A stretch of DNA of 64,000 bases from NCBI RefSeq assembly GCF_013368755.1, contig NC_049561.1, positions 4,526,001 to 4,590,000 on the forward strand. Direction: 5' to 3'. The notes under the pieces are model-generated. The model ran no database searches, was not told the origin of the DNA, and saw only the letters and a program-made list of their open reading frames with translations. This stretch comes from Talaromyces rugulosus. Its lineage: Eukaryota > Ascomycota > Eurotiomycetes > Eurotiales > Trichocomaceae. Made by a program: the position numbers and the translations under genes. Below, in pieces: positions 44,690-55,869 of the stretch (within the stretch, counting starts at the first letter, position 1; every line of letters begins with the position of its first letter).

Positions 44690-46363
44690 TTAGATGCCTG
44701 GCTCAGTAATACCACCAAAAGTCACAGCCTTTGTAGTGACAAACTCATCGATGCCGTACTTGCTGCCCTCCCTTCCAAAACCACTTTGCTTGACGCCGCC
44801 AAATCTGTTCTCCCAATTAGTATCGAAAATTGCATCAAAAAAGTAGAAGGATTATAAACTTACGGTGAAGCAGCATCACTAATAAGACCGGTGTTGACAC
44901 CAACCATGCCAACTTCTAACGCTTCAGCAACCCGGAAACAGCGCTTGACGTCGCTGGAAAAGAAGTACGCGGCGAGACCGACGTCAGCCGCATTGGCAAG
45001 TTCGATGACGTCCTTTTCGGTGTCAAATGGGAACAGCCCTGCGACGGGACCAAATGTTTCTTCCGACGCGATCTGCATATCCTTGGTCATGTGTGTCAAC
45101 ACAGTGGGGTGATAAAAGTTTTCTCCAAGCTCCGAGGCTCGTTTCCCACCGACGACGAGTTTGGCACCCTTGGACTCGGCATCACGAACGTGTTCGTCGA
45201 CTTTTGAAACAGCACGAGAATGAATGACAGGACCGTGAGTGATGCCTTCCTGGAATCCAGCACCAAGCGTGAAACCCCTGACCTTTTCGGCGAACTTCTT
45301 TGCAAATTCATCATAAATACCCTTCTGGATATAGATGCGGTTAGCACACACGCATGTTTGCCCGGAACTGCGGAATTTGGAAGTAATAGCACCAGCGACG
45401 GCGGCGTCAAGATCCTTTGTATCATCGAAAACGATAAATGGGGCGTTTCCACCCAGCTCCCAAGATACCTTCTTGATACTCGAAGAGGCTTGCTTCATGA
45501 GCAGTTTGCCAACGTTGGTCGAGCCCGTGAATGAGACTTTACGGACACTTGGGTTAGTTGTCAGAGCCTCACCAACCTCAGCCACATTCTTGTCTGTGGT
45601 GACGACATTAAAAGCACCCTTGGGGAATCCGGCACGCACAGAAAGCTCGGCTAGTGCGTTGGCTGTGAAGGGGGTCTCGCCAGGAGACTTGACAACGACC
45701 GTGCAGCCTGCTGCCAATGCCGGCGCAGCTTTGCGGGTAACCATGGCGGCCGGGAAATTCCATGGGGTAATAAGACCACAGACACCAACGGGCTCCTTGA
45801 ATGTGATGATCCTGTTGCCAGCCACTGATGATGGGATGTTGTCTCCATAAACGCGAGGGGCTTCTTCACTGAACCACTCAAAGAAGGTTGCGGCGTAATT
45901 GACTTCGCCCTTTGCATCAGCTAAAGGCTTGCCATTTTCCCATGTAATTAGCGTTGCCAAATCGTCGGCGTTATCGACCATCAATTGGTACCATCGTCGT
46001 AGCATGCGGGCACGCTCGCGGGCGAGAGTCTTGCGGAAACTAGGAAAGGCGGCGGCAGCGGCCTGAATGGCCTTGTCGGTGTCTGCGCCATCGAACTCTG
46101 GGCAAGTACCGATGACTTTGCCATTGGAGGGGTCTATACCAACAAACGATTGCTATTAGCAAGCTGTCGATCTCCCCGCAGTATTGATGGCGCGACGATC
46201 CTTACCGTGGACGTCAAAGGTCTTGCCTGACTGTGCTCCTACCCACTCGCCATTGACAAATGCCTTTTCAATGAAGAGCGACTTGTCTTTCAACTTCAAC
46301 CTTGTTAGCTGATTCGTGAGAACAGGGTTACGATGTCCGTACCGGAGGGACTGTGTGGCCCAT
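44690..46363 (-). CDS. Succinate-semialdehyde dehydrogenase (NAD(P)+)
   Basis: Four minus-strand exons, 46363-46343, 46293-46206, 46133-44864 and 44804-44690, give 497 residues. The enzyme oxidises succinic semialdehyde to succinate in the GABA shunt. The N terminus reads [23 protein letters not shown], then the aldehyde dehydrogenase fold: [14 protein letters not shown] (NAD(P) site), [24 protein letters not shown] (catalytic Glu) and [10 protein letters not shown] (catalytic Cys with a nearby second Cys, as in SSADH). The C terminus has [21 protein letters not shown]. Exon 1 is only 21 nt and carries no mitochondrial presequence, so it is likely cytosolic. The first junction is the least sure. 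The permease at 3.9 kb might be its metabolic partner, but it lies far away. Confidence 0.88.
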
Positions 46364-48930
46364 ACTGCTGTATAGTCTCAGGACGGCGGGAGCAGAGGGT
46401 ATCGAGCAAGGGTATCGCAATCTTTGCCTTGTTATCTGACGACCTAGAGGACGGACCAGTCGTTCCATTTTATGCAAAAAAACCGGGATTGCAAGGACCT
46501 CGGCTATATGCTGCTATATATCAAGGACCAGTTGCTGTTAGATGTCGCTGTGAGGGGTATCGGGGTATCTGCGGCAACTGCGGCACTTGACGGACTAGGC
46601 TCGGAACGATGTCCTATTTGCGGGGGACGAATTGGCACTTGTTGACGACAGGCGCGTTGGCTGGAGTCGAGTGGTTTCAAAAGAACTCAAACCAGGGCCC
46701 TGGAAAACAGCGGCGTCAACGTCTTATCAAGCTGGCGCCATGCGAGACGCTGAGTTGAAGCTGCGGCGAGCAGGCTCAGCGATGATTTGCTCCGTGGCAC
46801 CGAACGTCATCCCCACATCACGTGCCCCACGTCATAGCTCTTCTATACAGTAAAACTGCCCACAAGTACTCCGTGCCGTATCACAATCATGAGAAATTAA
46901 TAATCGAGGCCGGACAAAGTACTAAAATTATTTTTGCTGTCCAATCATTACCATTGCTGCGGCCCCGATATGTCCCGCTGAGAGATCTCTCTCGGTGTTT
47001 GCAGCCAATCATAAATGCAATTAAGCTTCCGGCTTTTTCAGCCAATCACAATGAATACTGCCGAAGCTCTATCAATCCAGCTCGACTCGACCAAGTCTCA
47101 ACCTCACATCCTATTAATATTGAGTTTTATGACATGGCCTGTGAAATTCCTGGAAATTTTTGTACGGAGTCAAGTACCTGGATGGCAAGCAGGATCGTGA
47201 ACATCCATAATCTCATACCACAGCAATTTCTCATGTACAATTGTGGTATCACGACTTGAGCTCCTATGTTGATTCATGGAAGGGTTGAGCTTTGCAACAG
47301 CTAGAATCAGATGCCCTAGCCTACCACTCTACGGATCGGTTAAAACGGCATTGACAAAAGATATACCCCGCACAATTGCTGTGTCGGATAATAGAAAAGG
47401 CCTAATTGAAATGAAATGAGCATCGAGTGGTCAACTACTACCACCACTATCTTTCGATATGACGTAGCTTAACGCCAAATCTGGAGGACCGCCCGGACAG
47501 ACATAGGCTAGAATTGAGTTTGATATTGCTCGAGCTTGGCACCTTATCAAAATACCCCGAAAGGCATTATTCTGGGTCAGCTGGTCCTTCTTTCTGATGA
47601 TGAGTATCACCAATTTCTTTGAACAGGCTCCTCGCATGGAACTAGCATGAACCAACCACCTGTGGACTAAATGTTCCGACCCGGTCACTGTCCATGAGGT
47701 ATGAGAAACTCTATAGCCGTATTTCCTGAAGTGGATAGTAGTTTTACACCCCTTCGGTCAATGGTATGCCGCATCAGTCCCCAGAGGACAATGACAGGAG
47801 CTTGGGGACAGAAGGCTAGCTGCTTCCCCACTTGTGTTATTTGTTTACTTGGAAGCTTTAGCTCTCACAAGGGACATTGTGTTCTGCGTATGAACATTGG
47901 GCTGTTTTGCATCTATACTGTATCAGGCCGGTGCAGCAGCTATACGGATGACCCGAGCTTACGACTATGGTCAGTACAAGTGATAGTCTCTGTTGTTTTA
48001 GAAGGAATTGACTAAATGAGAGAATGTGGTCAATCCTTCTAGTGGCTCTATGCCACTTGTAACAAACAGGCAAACACAAGGTTCATCGTCTCGGACCGAG
48101 AACTCACAAATGAACCTATCGGTAAAGGACAAGCGAGATGGGAGATGCTTTGTTGGTCACGACCATTCCAAACCGAACTCTAGACAGCTCGAAAAGGCCC
48201 ATAGCTTTGGCGAGCAAGATAGTGGAAACATCGCTGTGATTGCTTCCGCACGATCCGATTTGACTATCCTCACAATGCGACATTTCACTCCTGGCCTAGA
48301 CAATGGGGAACATGTTTGACGGGGCTTTGATATTTCCCGATAGTGATATCAGGAAGAGAGGCAAAGACATACCCCATTCCTAGTAAACTCGTGGATCCTA
48401 GGGGCATGTCGGAAATTTGAGTTCACAAACAGAAAGAATTAAGTTTCTAAATCCAAAGAAACAATAATCAACACCTACATTCTTTTGCTACATGTATTTG
48501 TCGAGCCCGTGTTGTGGGCTTATTGAGGCCCTGTTGCGGTAAGAGTAGGGCTGCGGCTATTGACACCCCAAAGCGGCAAAGTCCAAGTCTCGCAAACGTC
48601 TTATTGACGCATCGCAAAAATCTCGTTGTTTGATCCCATTGTCCCCTTTTTGATACTGAATAGAATTTGGCTCGGTTATCGCGAACAAGATGGTGAGATT
48701 TCTGGGCCATCATGTGTCGCTATTGACGCCACCTGGGGGTAGAGATGCGTCTCCAAATCCTTCGTCGTCTATTAAAGAGCATCGCTTGTCACTGCTAGAT
48801 GATTCTCTATTTCCCTTCTTCTTCTATTGCCAAAGCTCATCTATCTACAAAGATACCTCAGGATTCCCAGTCTCTCTTTCAAAACGTCTACACCCACAGG
48901 AGCTTCTGTATCGTTAAAACATCTAGCAAA
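46364..48930. other. Gene-poor region with three CCAATCA boxes
   Basis: No protein-coding gene is supported over 2.6 kb. CCAATCA, the full consensus for the CCAAT-binding (Hap) complex, occurs three times on the plus strand at 46941, 47005 and 47042. Open frames up to 145 codons occur but lack domain-like content. The left part is the SSADH upstream region; the right part precedes the pheromone precursor gene. Confidence 0.4.
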
Positions 48931-49458
48931 ATGAAGTCCATCTTTGTGATATCGAGCCAGATTGTGTTTGCTTTACTTGCAATTCAAGTTATTTCAGCTC
49001 CTCTTCCCAATTCGCAATCCCTCGAAGCTCGCAACAAATGGTGCCAGGCCGCCGGTATGCCGTGCTTCAAGGAGAGAGAGACCGAAGATGCCCCAGCAAT
49101 CGAAGAGGCCCCAGCAGTGGAAGAGGCCCCAGCAGTCGAAGATGCTGAACCAACCGACGATCTTGAAGCACGCAACAAATGGTGTCAAGCCGCTGGTATG
49201 CCGTGCTTTAAGGAAAGAGAGACAGAAGAGATCCCAGCAGTCGAAGAGGCCCCAGCAGCCCCAGAGGCTGAACCAACCGACGATCTTGAAGCGCGCAACA
49301 AATGGTGTCAAGCCGCTGGTATGCCGTGCTTTAAGGAAAGAGAGACAGAAGAGATCCCAGCAGTCGAAGAGGCCCCAGCAGCCCCAGAGGCTGAACCAAC
49401 CGACGATCTTGAAGCGCGCAACAAATGGTGTCAAGCCGCTGGTATGCCGTGCTTCTAG
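48931..49458 (+). CDS. ppgA: Alpha-factor-type peptide pheromone precursor, four copies
   Basis: This is a single-exon gene of 175 residues. A signal peptide (residues 1 to about 23) sends it to the secretory pathway. Four identical copies of WCQAAGMPCF lie at residues 37-46, 84-93, 125-134 and 166-175; the last is the C terminus. Spacers are acidic and Ala/Glu/Pro-rich. WCxxxGxxCW/F, with six residues between the cysteines, is the pattern of ascomycete alpha-type pheromones (for example those of Neurospora and Aspergillus), which form a disulfide and bind the Ste2/PreB receptor. Each copy sits in LEARNK-peptide-KERE. Unusually, there is no Lys-Arg pair anywhere, so the normal Kex2 site is absent; cleavage after ARNK and at KER is inferred. 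In the loop, Met-Pro stands where relatives have Gln-x. The alternative is a cyclic or ribosomally made secondary peptide. Confidence 0.78.
   Translation: MKSIFVISSQIVFALLAIQVISAPLPNSQSLEARNKWCQAAGMPCFKERETEDAPAIEEAPAVEEAPAVEDAEPTDDLEARNKWCQAAGMPCFKERETEEIPAVEEAPAAPEAEPTDDLEARNKWCQAAGMPCFKERETEEIPAVEEAPAAPEAEPTDDLEARNKWCQAAGMPCF
49024..49458 (+). repeat. Tandem coding repeat, 123-bp period
   Basis: Repeat units begin at 49024, 49165, 49288 and 49411. The first interval is 141 bp and the next two are exactly 123 bp (41 codons) with almost no substitutions. The final unit stops after the peptide. Identity between units 2, 3 and 4 reaches into silent positions. Confidence 0.9.
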
Positions 49459-50948
49459 TACATGAATATTAAAGGACCTAAGTTCCTTGATCATGGGAAA
49501 GGTAGGTTTTGTATCTAACTAGGACTGGCCTTTGCTAATATCTTTTGACTAGTGGAACGAGATCTTTACCCTCAATGTCTTCACGGGCCGGACCCTTTAA
49601 TTTTTCAATCTCGCTGTCGTGCTTCGTTGCTACTCATTTTGATCGATTGCCTATCAGTGCAGTCCATCACCCTCGCTGCTTATTACAGGGAGTTCGTTTC
49701 ATCGAGGATGCAGCCACTCTACAACGATTATTTTAATTTACTCACTCTTTCCGCTCATTTGAACAAAAATACGCCACTGATAACGACAAATGGTTTGCCA
49801 GTGGCAGATACCAAAGAAAGAGTACACCGACAAGCAGGCGGGGTATTTTCTGAGGACGAAACAGGGAAAAATTCATGCGCAGGGCGTACTTCTTTTCGTT
49901 TAATTTTCACATGTAATATTTTACCTTATTCAATTCTTCGTTTCGCGCGGGCCAGCAAATGTGGACTTGGATTACTCCGAGTTTGCTTTGTGGTTGCTGC
50001 TGCTTTGTCAAAGAAAACAGGTTACACTTTCTTTGGACATTTTCTACTTCCTTTCACTCTTTGTTGTAATTTCATGATTACTTGATATTGAAAATATGAT
50101 TTACTTTATTCAAGAAAACAAAGCAAGCCACCACCAGTTGACATGTGCGGTTTGAGTACTTGAAGAAACCAGCACCGACTTTACAAAGACTTGGAGACTA
50201 ACCAGATATAGATATATTAGAATCACGCCCCATCACTTCGTATAGATCTCTGGTTATTAATTACCAATATACTTGCTAAGTTCGGAAGGAGACTTTTTTG
50301 TTTGCTACAATGACAACACCCGCAACCCCTATATAGATAATATCAAAGGAACGTTAACAAAGAACAAATCAATTAATTGTTCTCTTGCGAGCACATTATT
50401 CGCCACATGATGCGATGCTTGGGAACCATCAGTATATTGGTCAGGGCATCCCCGACCAAAACATTGAAGGATTGTCAACTACGTCATGTATCATGGACGA
50501 TTCCGTCACAACCCTCAGAAATCGAGATTGATGCGTAAGCAGCAGGTAATCACAAGTGAAAGTTTTAGGCAACCATGGCATAACTCAGGGCAGCCCGGAA
50601 CTCTTTTGGTTTAGTAGAGTTTGTCCACCATGGTTGCGGCCAGGCTACACATGTACCACTTGCTTCCATTTTACCAAAAAGGGAAAGTACTTCTTGCTCC
50701 GCCAGCGTTATAAACGCCACATCTGACCGCTATCTTTGAGCAACTTTCTCCCCCTCTTCTCATTTGTGTAAGATCACTTGATTACACTTATCTGAAATTC
50801 TTGCTCTCACTGGTATCTTGCATTGTACTACCACACCGCCGATCACAAGACCGCCTACGTTACCTTAAGTACTTCGCCCCTCCTCACGTCGAAGTATCTC
50901 TCTCCTTCACATCATCACACCATAGCTTTCTATCAACTACCTTTCAAA
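49459..50948. other. Intergenic region
   Basis: The region holds the pheromone-gene 3' flank and galactose-oxidase promoter. A TATAAA at 50709-50714 lies about 235 bp before the ATG at 50949. An open frame at 49552-50085 has no domain and is probably chance. An in-frame extension of the oxidase frame back to 50823 begins at a non-ATG codon and is not needed. Confidence 0.4.
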
Positions 50949-52475
50949 ATGCGGGTTAACACCATTCTTCTCGGCGCCTTCGCGCTCGAGGCCCAAGCCA
51001 TCTGGCTTAACGGCCGCAAGCCTACTCTTGAGACTCCATGGAGTGACATAATTGACATGCCGCTTGTCGCTGTCGCTGCTGCCGTGAATCCCACTACTGG
51101 TGAACTTGTCACCTGGGCTTCTGAAAAGAACAGCTCTTTTGCTGTTCATGGAGACCGAGTTACCCAGACCGCAGTCTTCAGTCCTACTGGCTGCGCTGTG
51201 AGGCACTACTCGGTTTCCAACACCAACCATGACATGTTCTGTCCCGGTATTAGTCTTGACTTCAAAGGCCGCATTGTCGTAACTGGTGGCGACACTGAGG
51301 AAAAGACCAGTATCTATGACGGCAACGGGTGGACACCCGCTGCCGACATGAACATCGGTCGTGGCTATCACTCTTCGGCTACTACTTCGGACGGCCGAAT
51401 CTTCACCATCGGTGGCTCGTTCAGTGGTGGCATCGGAGGTAAACATGGTGAGATTTACGACGGCGACAAGAATGAATGGACACTTTTGTCCAATGTGTCC
51501 GCCCAGCAAATTCTTACAAACGATGAGGGTGGCCTCTATCGATCCGACAACCACGCCTGGCTCTTCGCATGGAGCAATGGCTCCGTACTCCAGGCTGGAC
51601 CCAGCACCAAAATGCACTGGTTCGACACCCGTGGTAACGGGTCTGTTACATTTGCTGGTACTCGCAACAACGATGGCGATGCTATGGCCGGCACTGTAGC
51701 CATGTACGACGCCAACCATGGCAAGATCCTAAGTCTAGGCGGTGCCCCTTCTTACAATGATAGCGATGCAACAGCAAATGCCCACATTATCACTATCAAC
51801 GAAGCTGGCGGCCCAGTAACGGTTGAGACCCTTGAGCCAATGCACTCTGCTCGTGCCTTTGCCAACTCGGTCATTCTTCCTGATGGTACAGTCTTTGTGG
51901 TTGGTGGCCAGACGCACCCTATGGTCTTCACTGATTCCAACTCGAGCATGATTCCTGAGCTCTGGGATCCCAAGACCAAGAAATTCACCGAGCTCCCTGC
52001 CATGCCCATCCCTCGCAACTATCATTCCACTGCGATTCTACTTGGTGAGGGCACCATTTTCACTGGTGGCGGTGGTCTTTGCCCATCCGAATGTGATGTC
52101 AACCACCTGAACGCGAACACCTTTTACCCTCCGTACCTTATCGCGGCCGACGGTGTTAGTCTTGCTACTCGCCCTAACATCACCCATGTGGAAAACCCTA
52201 AGCTCTCCGTCGGCGGCACAATTGTAGCATCCCTTTCGCAGCCGGCTGCTCCCCACGAAGAGTTGCAGTTCTCCATGATCCGTATGGGCAGCGTGACACA
52301 TACCGTCAACACTGATCAGCGCCGCGTTGTTCTGTCGCCACAGGCCGCCAACGCAACCACTTTCACCTTGAATCTACCTCGGGACCCTGGTGTCTTACTA
52401 CCAGGGTATTGGTACTTATTTGCTTTGATCAACGGTGTACCTAGCAAGGCGGCCACCATTCTTATTGAGCCTTAA
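50949..52475 (+). CDS. Galactose-oxidase-like copper radical oxidase (AA5_2), secreted
   Basis: This is a single-exon gene of 508 residues. The signal peptide is residues 1-17. The seven-bladed kelch propeller and C-terminal DUF1929 domain follow. Copper and cofactor residues are visible: Cys98 (DMFCPG) and Tyr140 (GRGYHS), which form the Cys-Tyr link; Tyr358/His359 (RNYHST), and His451 (SVTHT). The residue 18 after Tyr140, equal to Trp290 of Fusarium galactose oxidase, is Phe158 (GGSFSGG). That position is Phe in several AA5_2 alcohol oxidases, so primary alcohols or raffinose-type sugars are possible substrates. There is no N-terminal CBM32, which the Fusarium enzyme has. Activity would generate hydrogen peroxide outside the cell. 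Confidence 0.9.
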   Translation: MRVNTILLGAFALEAQAIWLNGRKPTLETPWSDIIDMPLVAVAAAVNPTTGELVTWASEKNSSFAVHGDRVTQTAVFSPTGCAVRHYSVSNTNHDMFCPGISLDFKGRIVVTGGDTEEKTSIYDGNGWTPAADMNIGRGYHSSATTSDGRIFTIGGSFSGGIGGKHGEIYDGDKNEWTLLSNVSAQQILTNDEGGLYRSDNHAWLFAWSNGSVLQAGPSTKMHWFDTRGNGSVTFAGTRNNDGDAMAGTVAMYDANHGKILSLGGAPSYNDSDATANAHIITINEAGGPVTVETLEPMHSARAFANSVILPDGTVFVVGGQTHPMVFTDSNSSMIPELWDPKTKKFTELPAMPIPRNYHSTAILLGEGTIFTGGGGLCPSECDVNHLNANTFYPPYLIAADGVSLATRPNITHVENPKLSVGGTIVASLSQPAAPHEELQFSMIRMGSVTHTVNTDQRRVVLSPQAANATTFTLNLPRDPGVLLPGYWYLFALINGVPSKAATILIEP

Positions 52476-52968
52476 GAAAGATGCACATGGTGCAACATTG
52501 GGATATTATGACAGGGAATTTTGACGATGTTTGGCTTCTATGGGAAATTTCTAAATTGCTTTTATTGTGTAGGAACTTGCAAGGATATTGAATTCTATCG
52601 CGTTTATTTTTCGAATTTATTGCAACTCACCGAAATATTCCACGCTGCCCCGCGTGACTGTAGTCGATGACTCAAGTGTTGTTGTAGGCAAGCAACGAAA
52701 GCGTAGATCCTTCAGACCTCAAACAAGACGGTCGCGAACCAATCCTTTTACATAATGTTGCTAAATTGCCGATAATATCATAATTGCCTAAAAGGGTGGT
52801 CGTTATCCTAATTAGGAAAGTATCGGTGGGATCGGCACGACCATGACATTGACTCAAACGCTAAACGGTCATTTGCATGACTCAACGTATGACAGAACAA
52901 ATTCCACTGAAAAATTATCCATGTCACTTGCACGGCATCCGACTTTACAAAGTCGTCAATAGATAACC
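52476..52968. other. Intergenic spacer
   Basis: The spacer contains the oxidase 3' flank and the sedolisin promoter. No motif beyond AT-rich runs is supported. Confidence 0.3.
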
Positions 52969-55459
52969 ATGAAGATTCTTGCAGGCCTCTTCGTGGTCGC
53001 TTTCGGCTAGAATTGGGTGTGCTATGCAGCGCCGTCAACGCAACGACACGTTCTTCATGAGAAGAGGCAATCTACTTCGTCCCAGTGGCTGAATCTCGGC
53101 CCAGTCGAGCCTGATTCCAAAATAGTTGTCAGGGTGGGATTGAAGCAGAGCGATCTCCACAAGGCACACGAGTACCTGATGGATGTGTAAGTACTATTGA
53201 AAAAATTAGTTGACAATGGGTATGGATATATGTTAATATAATCCTCTCAGATCACATCCAAAGTCTCCTAACTACGGAAAATTCTGGACACAAGATCAAG
53301 TCATCCAGGCATTTGCCCCGTCTGACGAAACGGCATCCTGCGTTCATGATTGGCTTGCTCGAGCTGGTATCGACAAGTCACGCATCTTGCATACCGAAAA
53401 CAAGGGATGGTTAGCTTTTGAAGCTACAGGAAGCGAGGTAGAAAACCTTCTGAAAACACAATACTATAATTATAAAAACACTATCACAGGACAAAAAGCG
53501 GTGGCTTGTGAGAAGTGTGTTTCACCTTTCTATTAAATGGGCAACCTGCTGATAACTTTTCTAGGTATCATGTTCCTGACAATGTACAAAATCACATCGA
53601 CTATATCAACCCTGGAATCCGACTCCCCAAGGTCAATCGTCGATCTCTATTCACCAGACAGGATACAGTACTTGGACCGGTGCATGAACCCAAGACCCGC
53701 CCATTCGCAGAACCAGTTAACATGGGAAATCTGTCAAGCTGCGATATTGCCATAACTCCAAAATGCATTCAGGCATTATACCAAATCCCACCGGCAAATT
53801 CAGCGCAAGATGGAAACTCAATGGGCCTATTTGAGGAGGGAGATTACTACGCCGGCGAGGATTTGGATCTGTTTTTCAAAAACATGTCACCGAATATTCC
53901 TCAGGGGACACGACCTATATTGAACGCGATTGATGGCGGTAGTGCCCCAGTTTCTAAAGCGAAGGCAGGAGTCGAGTCAGACCTAGACATGCAGCTCGCA
54001 TATCCCATTATCTACCCGCAAACTCTTACGTTGTTCCAGACGGATGACTCTAATTATGCTACTGGGAAAAAGAATTCCAACGGATTTCTAGACACATTCC
54101 TTGATGCCATTGATGGGGTATGGAAGTTTCAGATCCTTCATTATAGCCGTGTATTCTGACTCATCTACAGTCTTACTGCACGTCCTGCTATGAGGGCCTG
54201 TGTGGTAGTGATCTCAACGTCGACCCTGTCTATCCTGACGAAACCACCGGAGGGTATAATGGCAGCTTGATGTGTGGCACGTACAAGGCGGCGAATGTCA
54301 TCTCCGTTTCGTACGGTGGTCAAGAACACGACTTTCCCGAAAAATATCAACGGAGACAATGTAACGAGTAAGATTCATATTAACTCGATTCTTCGGCCCG
54401 TACAATTTACATTTCTGATACAGATTCATGAAGCTCGGAATGCGCGGGGTCTCAGTCTTCTTTGCGTCTGGTGACAATGGGGTTGCAGGGCCAGCTATTT
54501 TCGATGATCACCATGGTTGTCTCGGGTCTAACTCCACCGTCTTCAATCCAGGTTTTCCAAACAAGTCAGTCATCCTAATACAATGTTTGATTGTTAATAA
54601 ACTGACAGAAGTTATAGCTGCCCCTATGTCACAAACGTCGGAGCAACAAAGATACCCCCTGGCAAAACAGTCCATGACCCCGAGGTCGCAGTCGTTGACT
54701 ATGCTGGCTATCCATTCACAAACGCATTCGCATCTGGAGGAGACTTTAGTAATATTTATCCGACACCTGATTACCAAGCTGAGGCGGTAAAAAAGTAAGT
54801 TTTTCCCGTCAATACCATAATTAATGAAGGATGACTGATCTACTTCAGGTACTTCGATTCCCATAACCCACCATACCCTTACTACAACGGCAACTCCAGC
54901 TTTGGAGAAAACGGCGGTAGATATAATCGTCTAGGCAGAGGGTATCCCGATGTCGCTGCAAATGGAGACAACACTGCCATTTATAACAAGGGAAAGTACG
55001 TTTTGTCTGGTGGGACAAGTGCTAGTGAGTTCTCCGAAACTTGTGCCAATTTTCCGGCTCTTTCGTAGGACTTTCTTTGCTAAATCAGTTTCAATTTTAC
55101 AGGTGCTCCGATCTTTGCAGCCGTGATCAACCGTATCGTAGATGAGCGCCTTTCCAAGGGAAGGCCGCCGCTTGGGTTTATCAATCCAGTGCTTTACGAA
55201 AATCCGCAAGTGCTGAACGATATAACCAGCGGGTCAAATCCTGGCTGTGGCACTGATGGATTTAGTACAGCTCCTGGGTAAGTTGTCCGAAATCGGCTAA
55301 CATGATTTAATATCTAACGAGGGCCAATGAAATAGATGGGATCCTGTGACAGGACTAGGCACACCAAACTATCCAAAGATGCTGGATCTGCTCGTAAACA
55401 TAGGAGCAGACTCTAATGGGGATGCGGGTGACGAGCTTCTGGACAGAATTTGGTTCTAA
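52969..55459 (+). CDS. Sedolisin (S53) tripeptidyl-peptidase-like gene with an in-frame TAG in the signal peptide
   Basis: Nine exons fit without other breaks: 52969-53186, 53251-53514, 53565-54117, 54171-54367, 54424-54564, 54618-54794, 54849-55024, 55103-55277 and 55336-55459, 674 codons in total. The order is signal peptide, pro-kumamolisin domain, S53 catalytic domain. Catalytic pair GVESDLD (Glu at 53974-53976, Asp at 53986-53988), oxyanion Asp in FASGDNG and Ser in GGTSASAP are all present. The C terminus has the GWDPVTGLGTPN calcium motif. Such enzymes are secreted acid tripeptidyl peptidases. Codon 14 is TAG (53008-53010), inside the hydrophobic signal core. No alternative start lies before the pro-domain. 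The gene is either newly dead, read through or edited, or the base is a sequencing error. Confidence 0.8.
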
Positions 55460-55869
55460 CATTTGAATATGATCAGTTGGGTTCGACAGACATAGAGCGA
55501 CGGTAATTTTTATTTTAGATCCTACTTTTTTCATTGATACTTTTTTCATTTATTACTTAATTTAATTACATTGTGTATCTAGTGCGGAGATTGTTCTGGG
55601 AAGAGATTAGACATCTCTAGGCTCTGTTCTCGATGATATCCTCTCGGACCCGCATCCATTAATTTACACGTTCTACCTGATTCCTATAGCTTCGGAAAAA
55701 TTGCCAGTCTCTATTGATTGTTACATTTCACTAGTTATTAGATACCTTTAGAGATAAGCAAATATATCAACCCCATGAGCAGTTCCACTTCAACAATATA
55801 AATACCAACATTAAACCAGCCGTACCCCCTAGCATGCTCGTACTAGATAAACAATATCTGCAAACGGCT

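Noticed and set aside
49024..49458. CRISPR-like regular repeats
   Set aside because: The repeats are inside one coding frame, the unit encodes a secreted peptide precursor, the spacers are near identical and the genome is fungal.
49552..50085. Open frame of 177 codons after the pheromone gene
   Set aside because: No domain or consistent composition; it lies in the probable 3' UTR and spacer.
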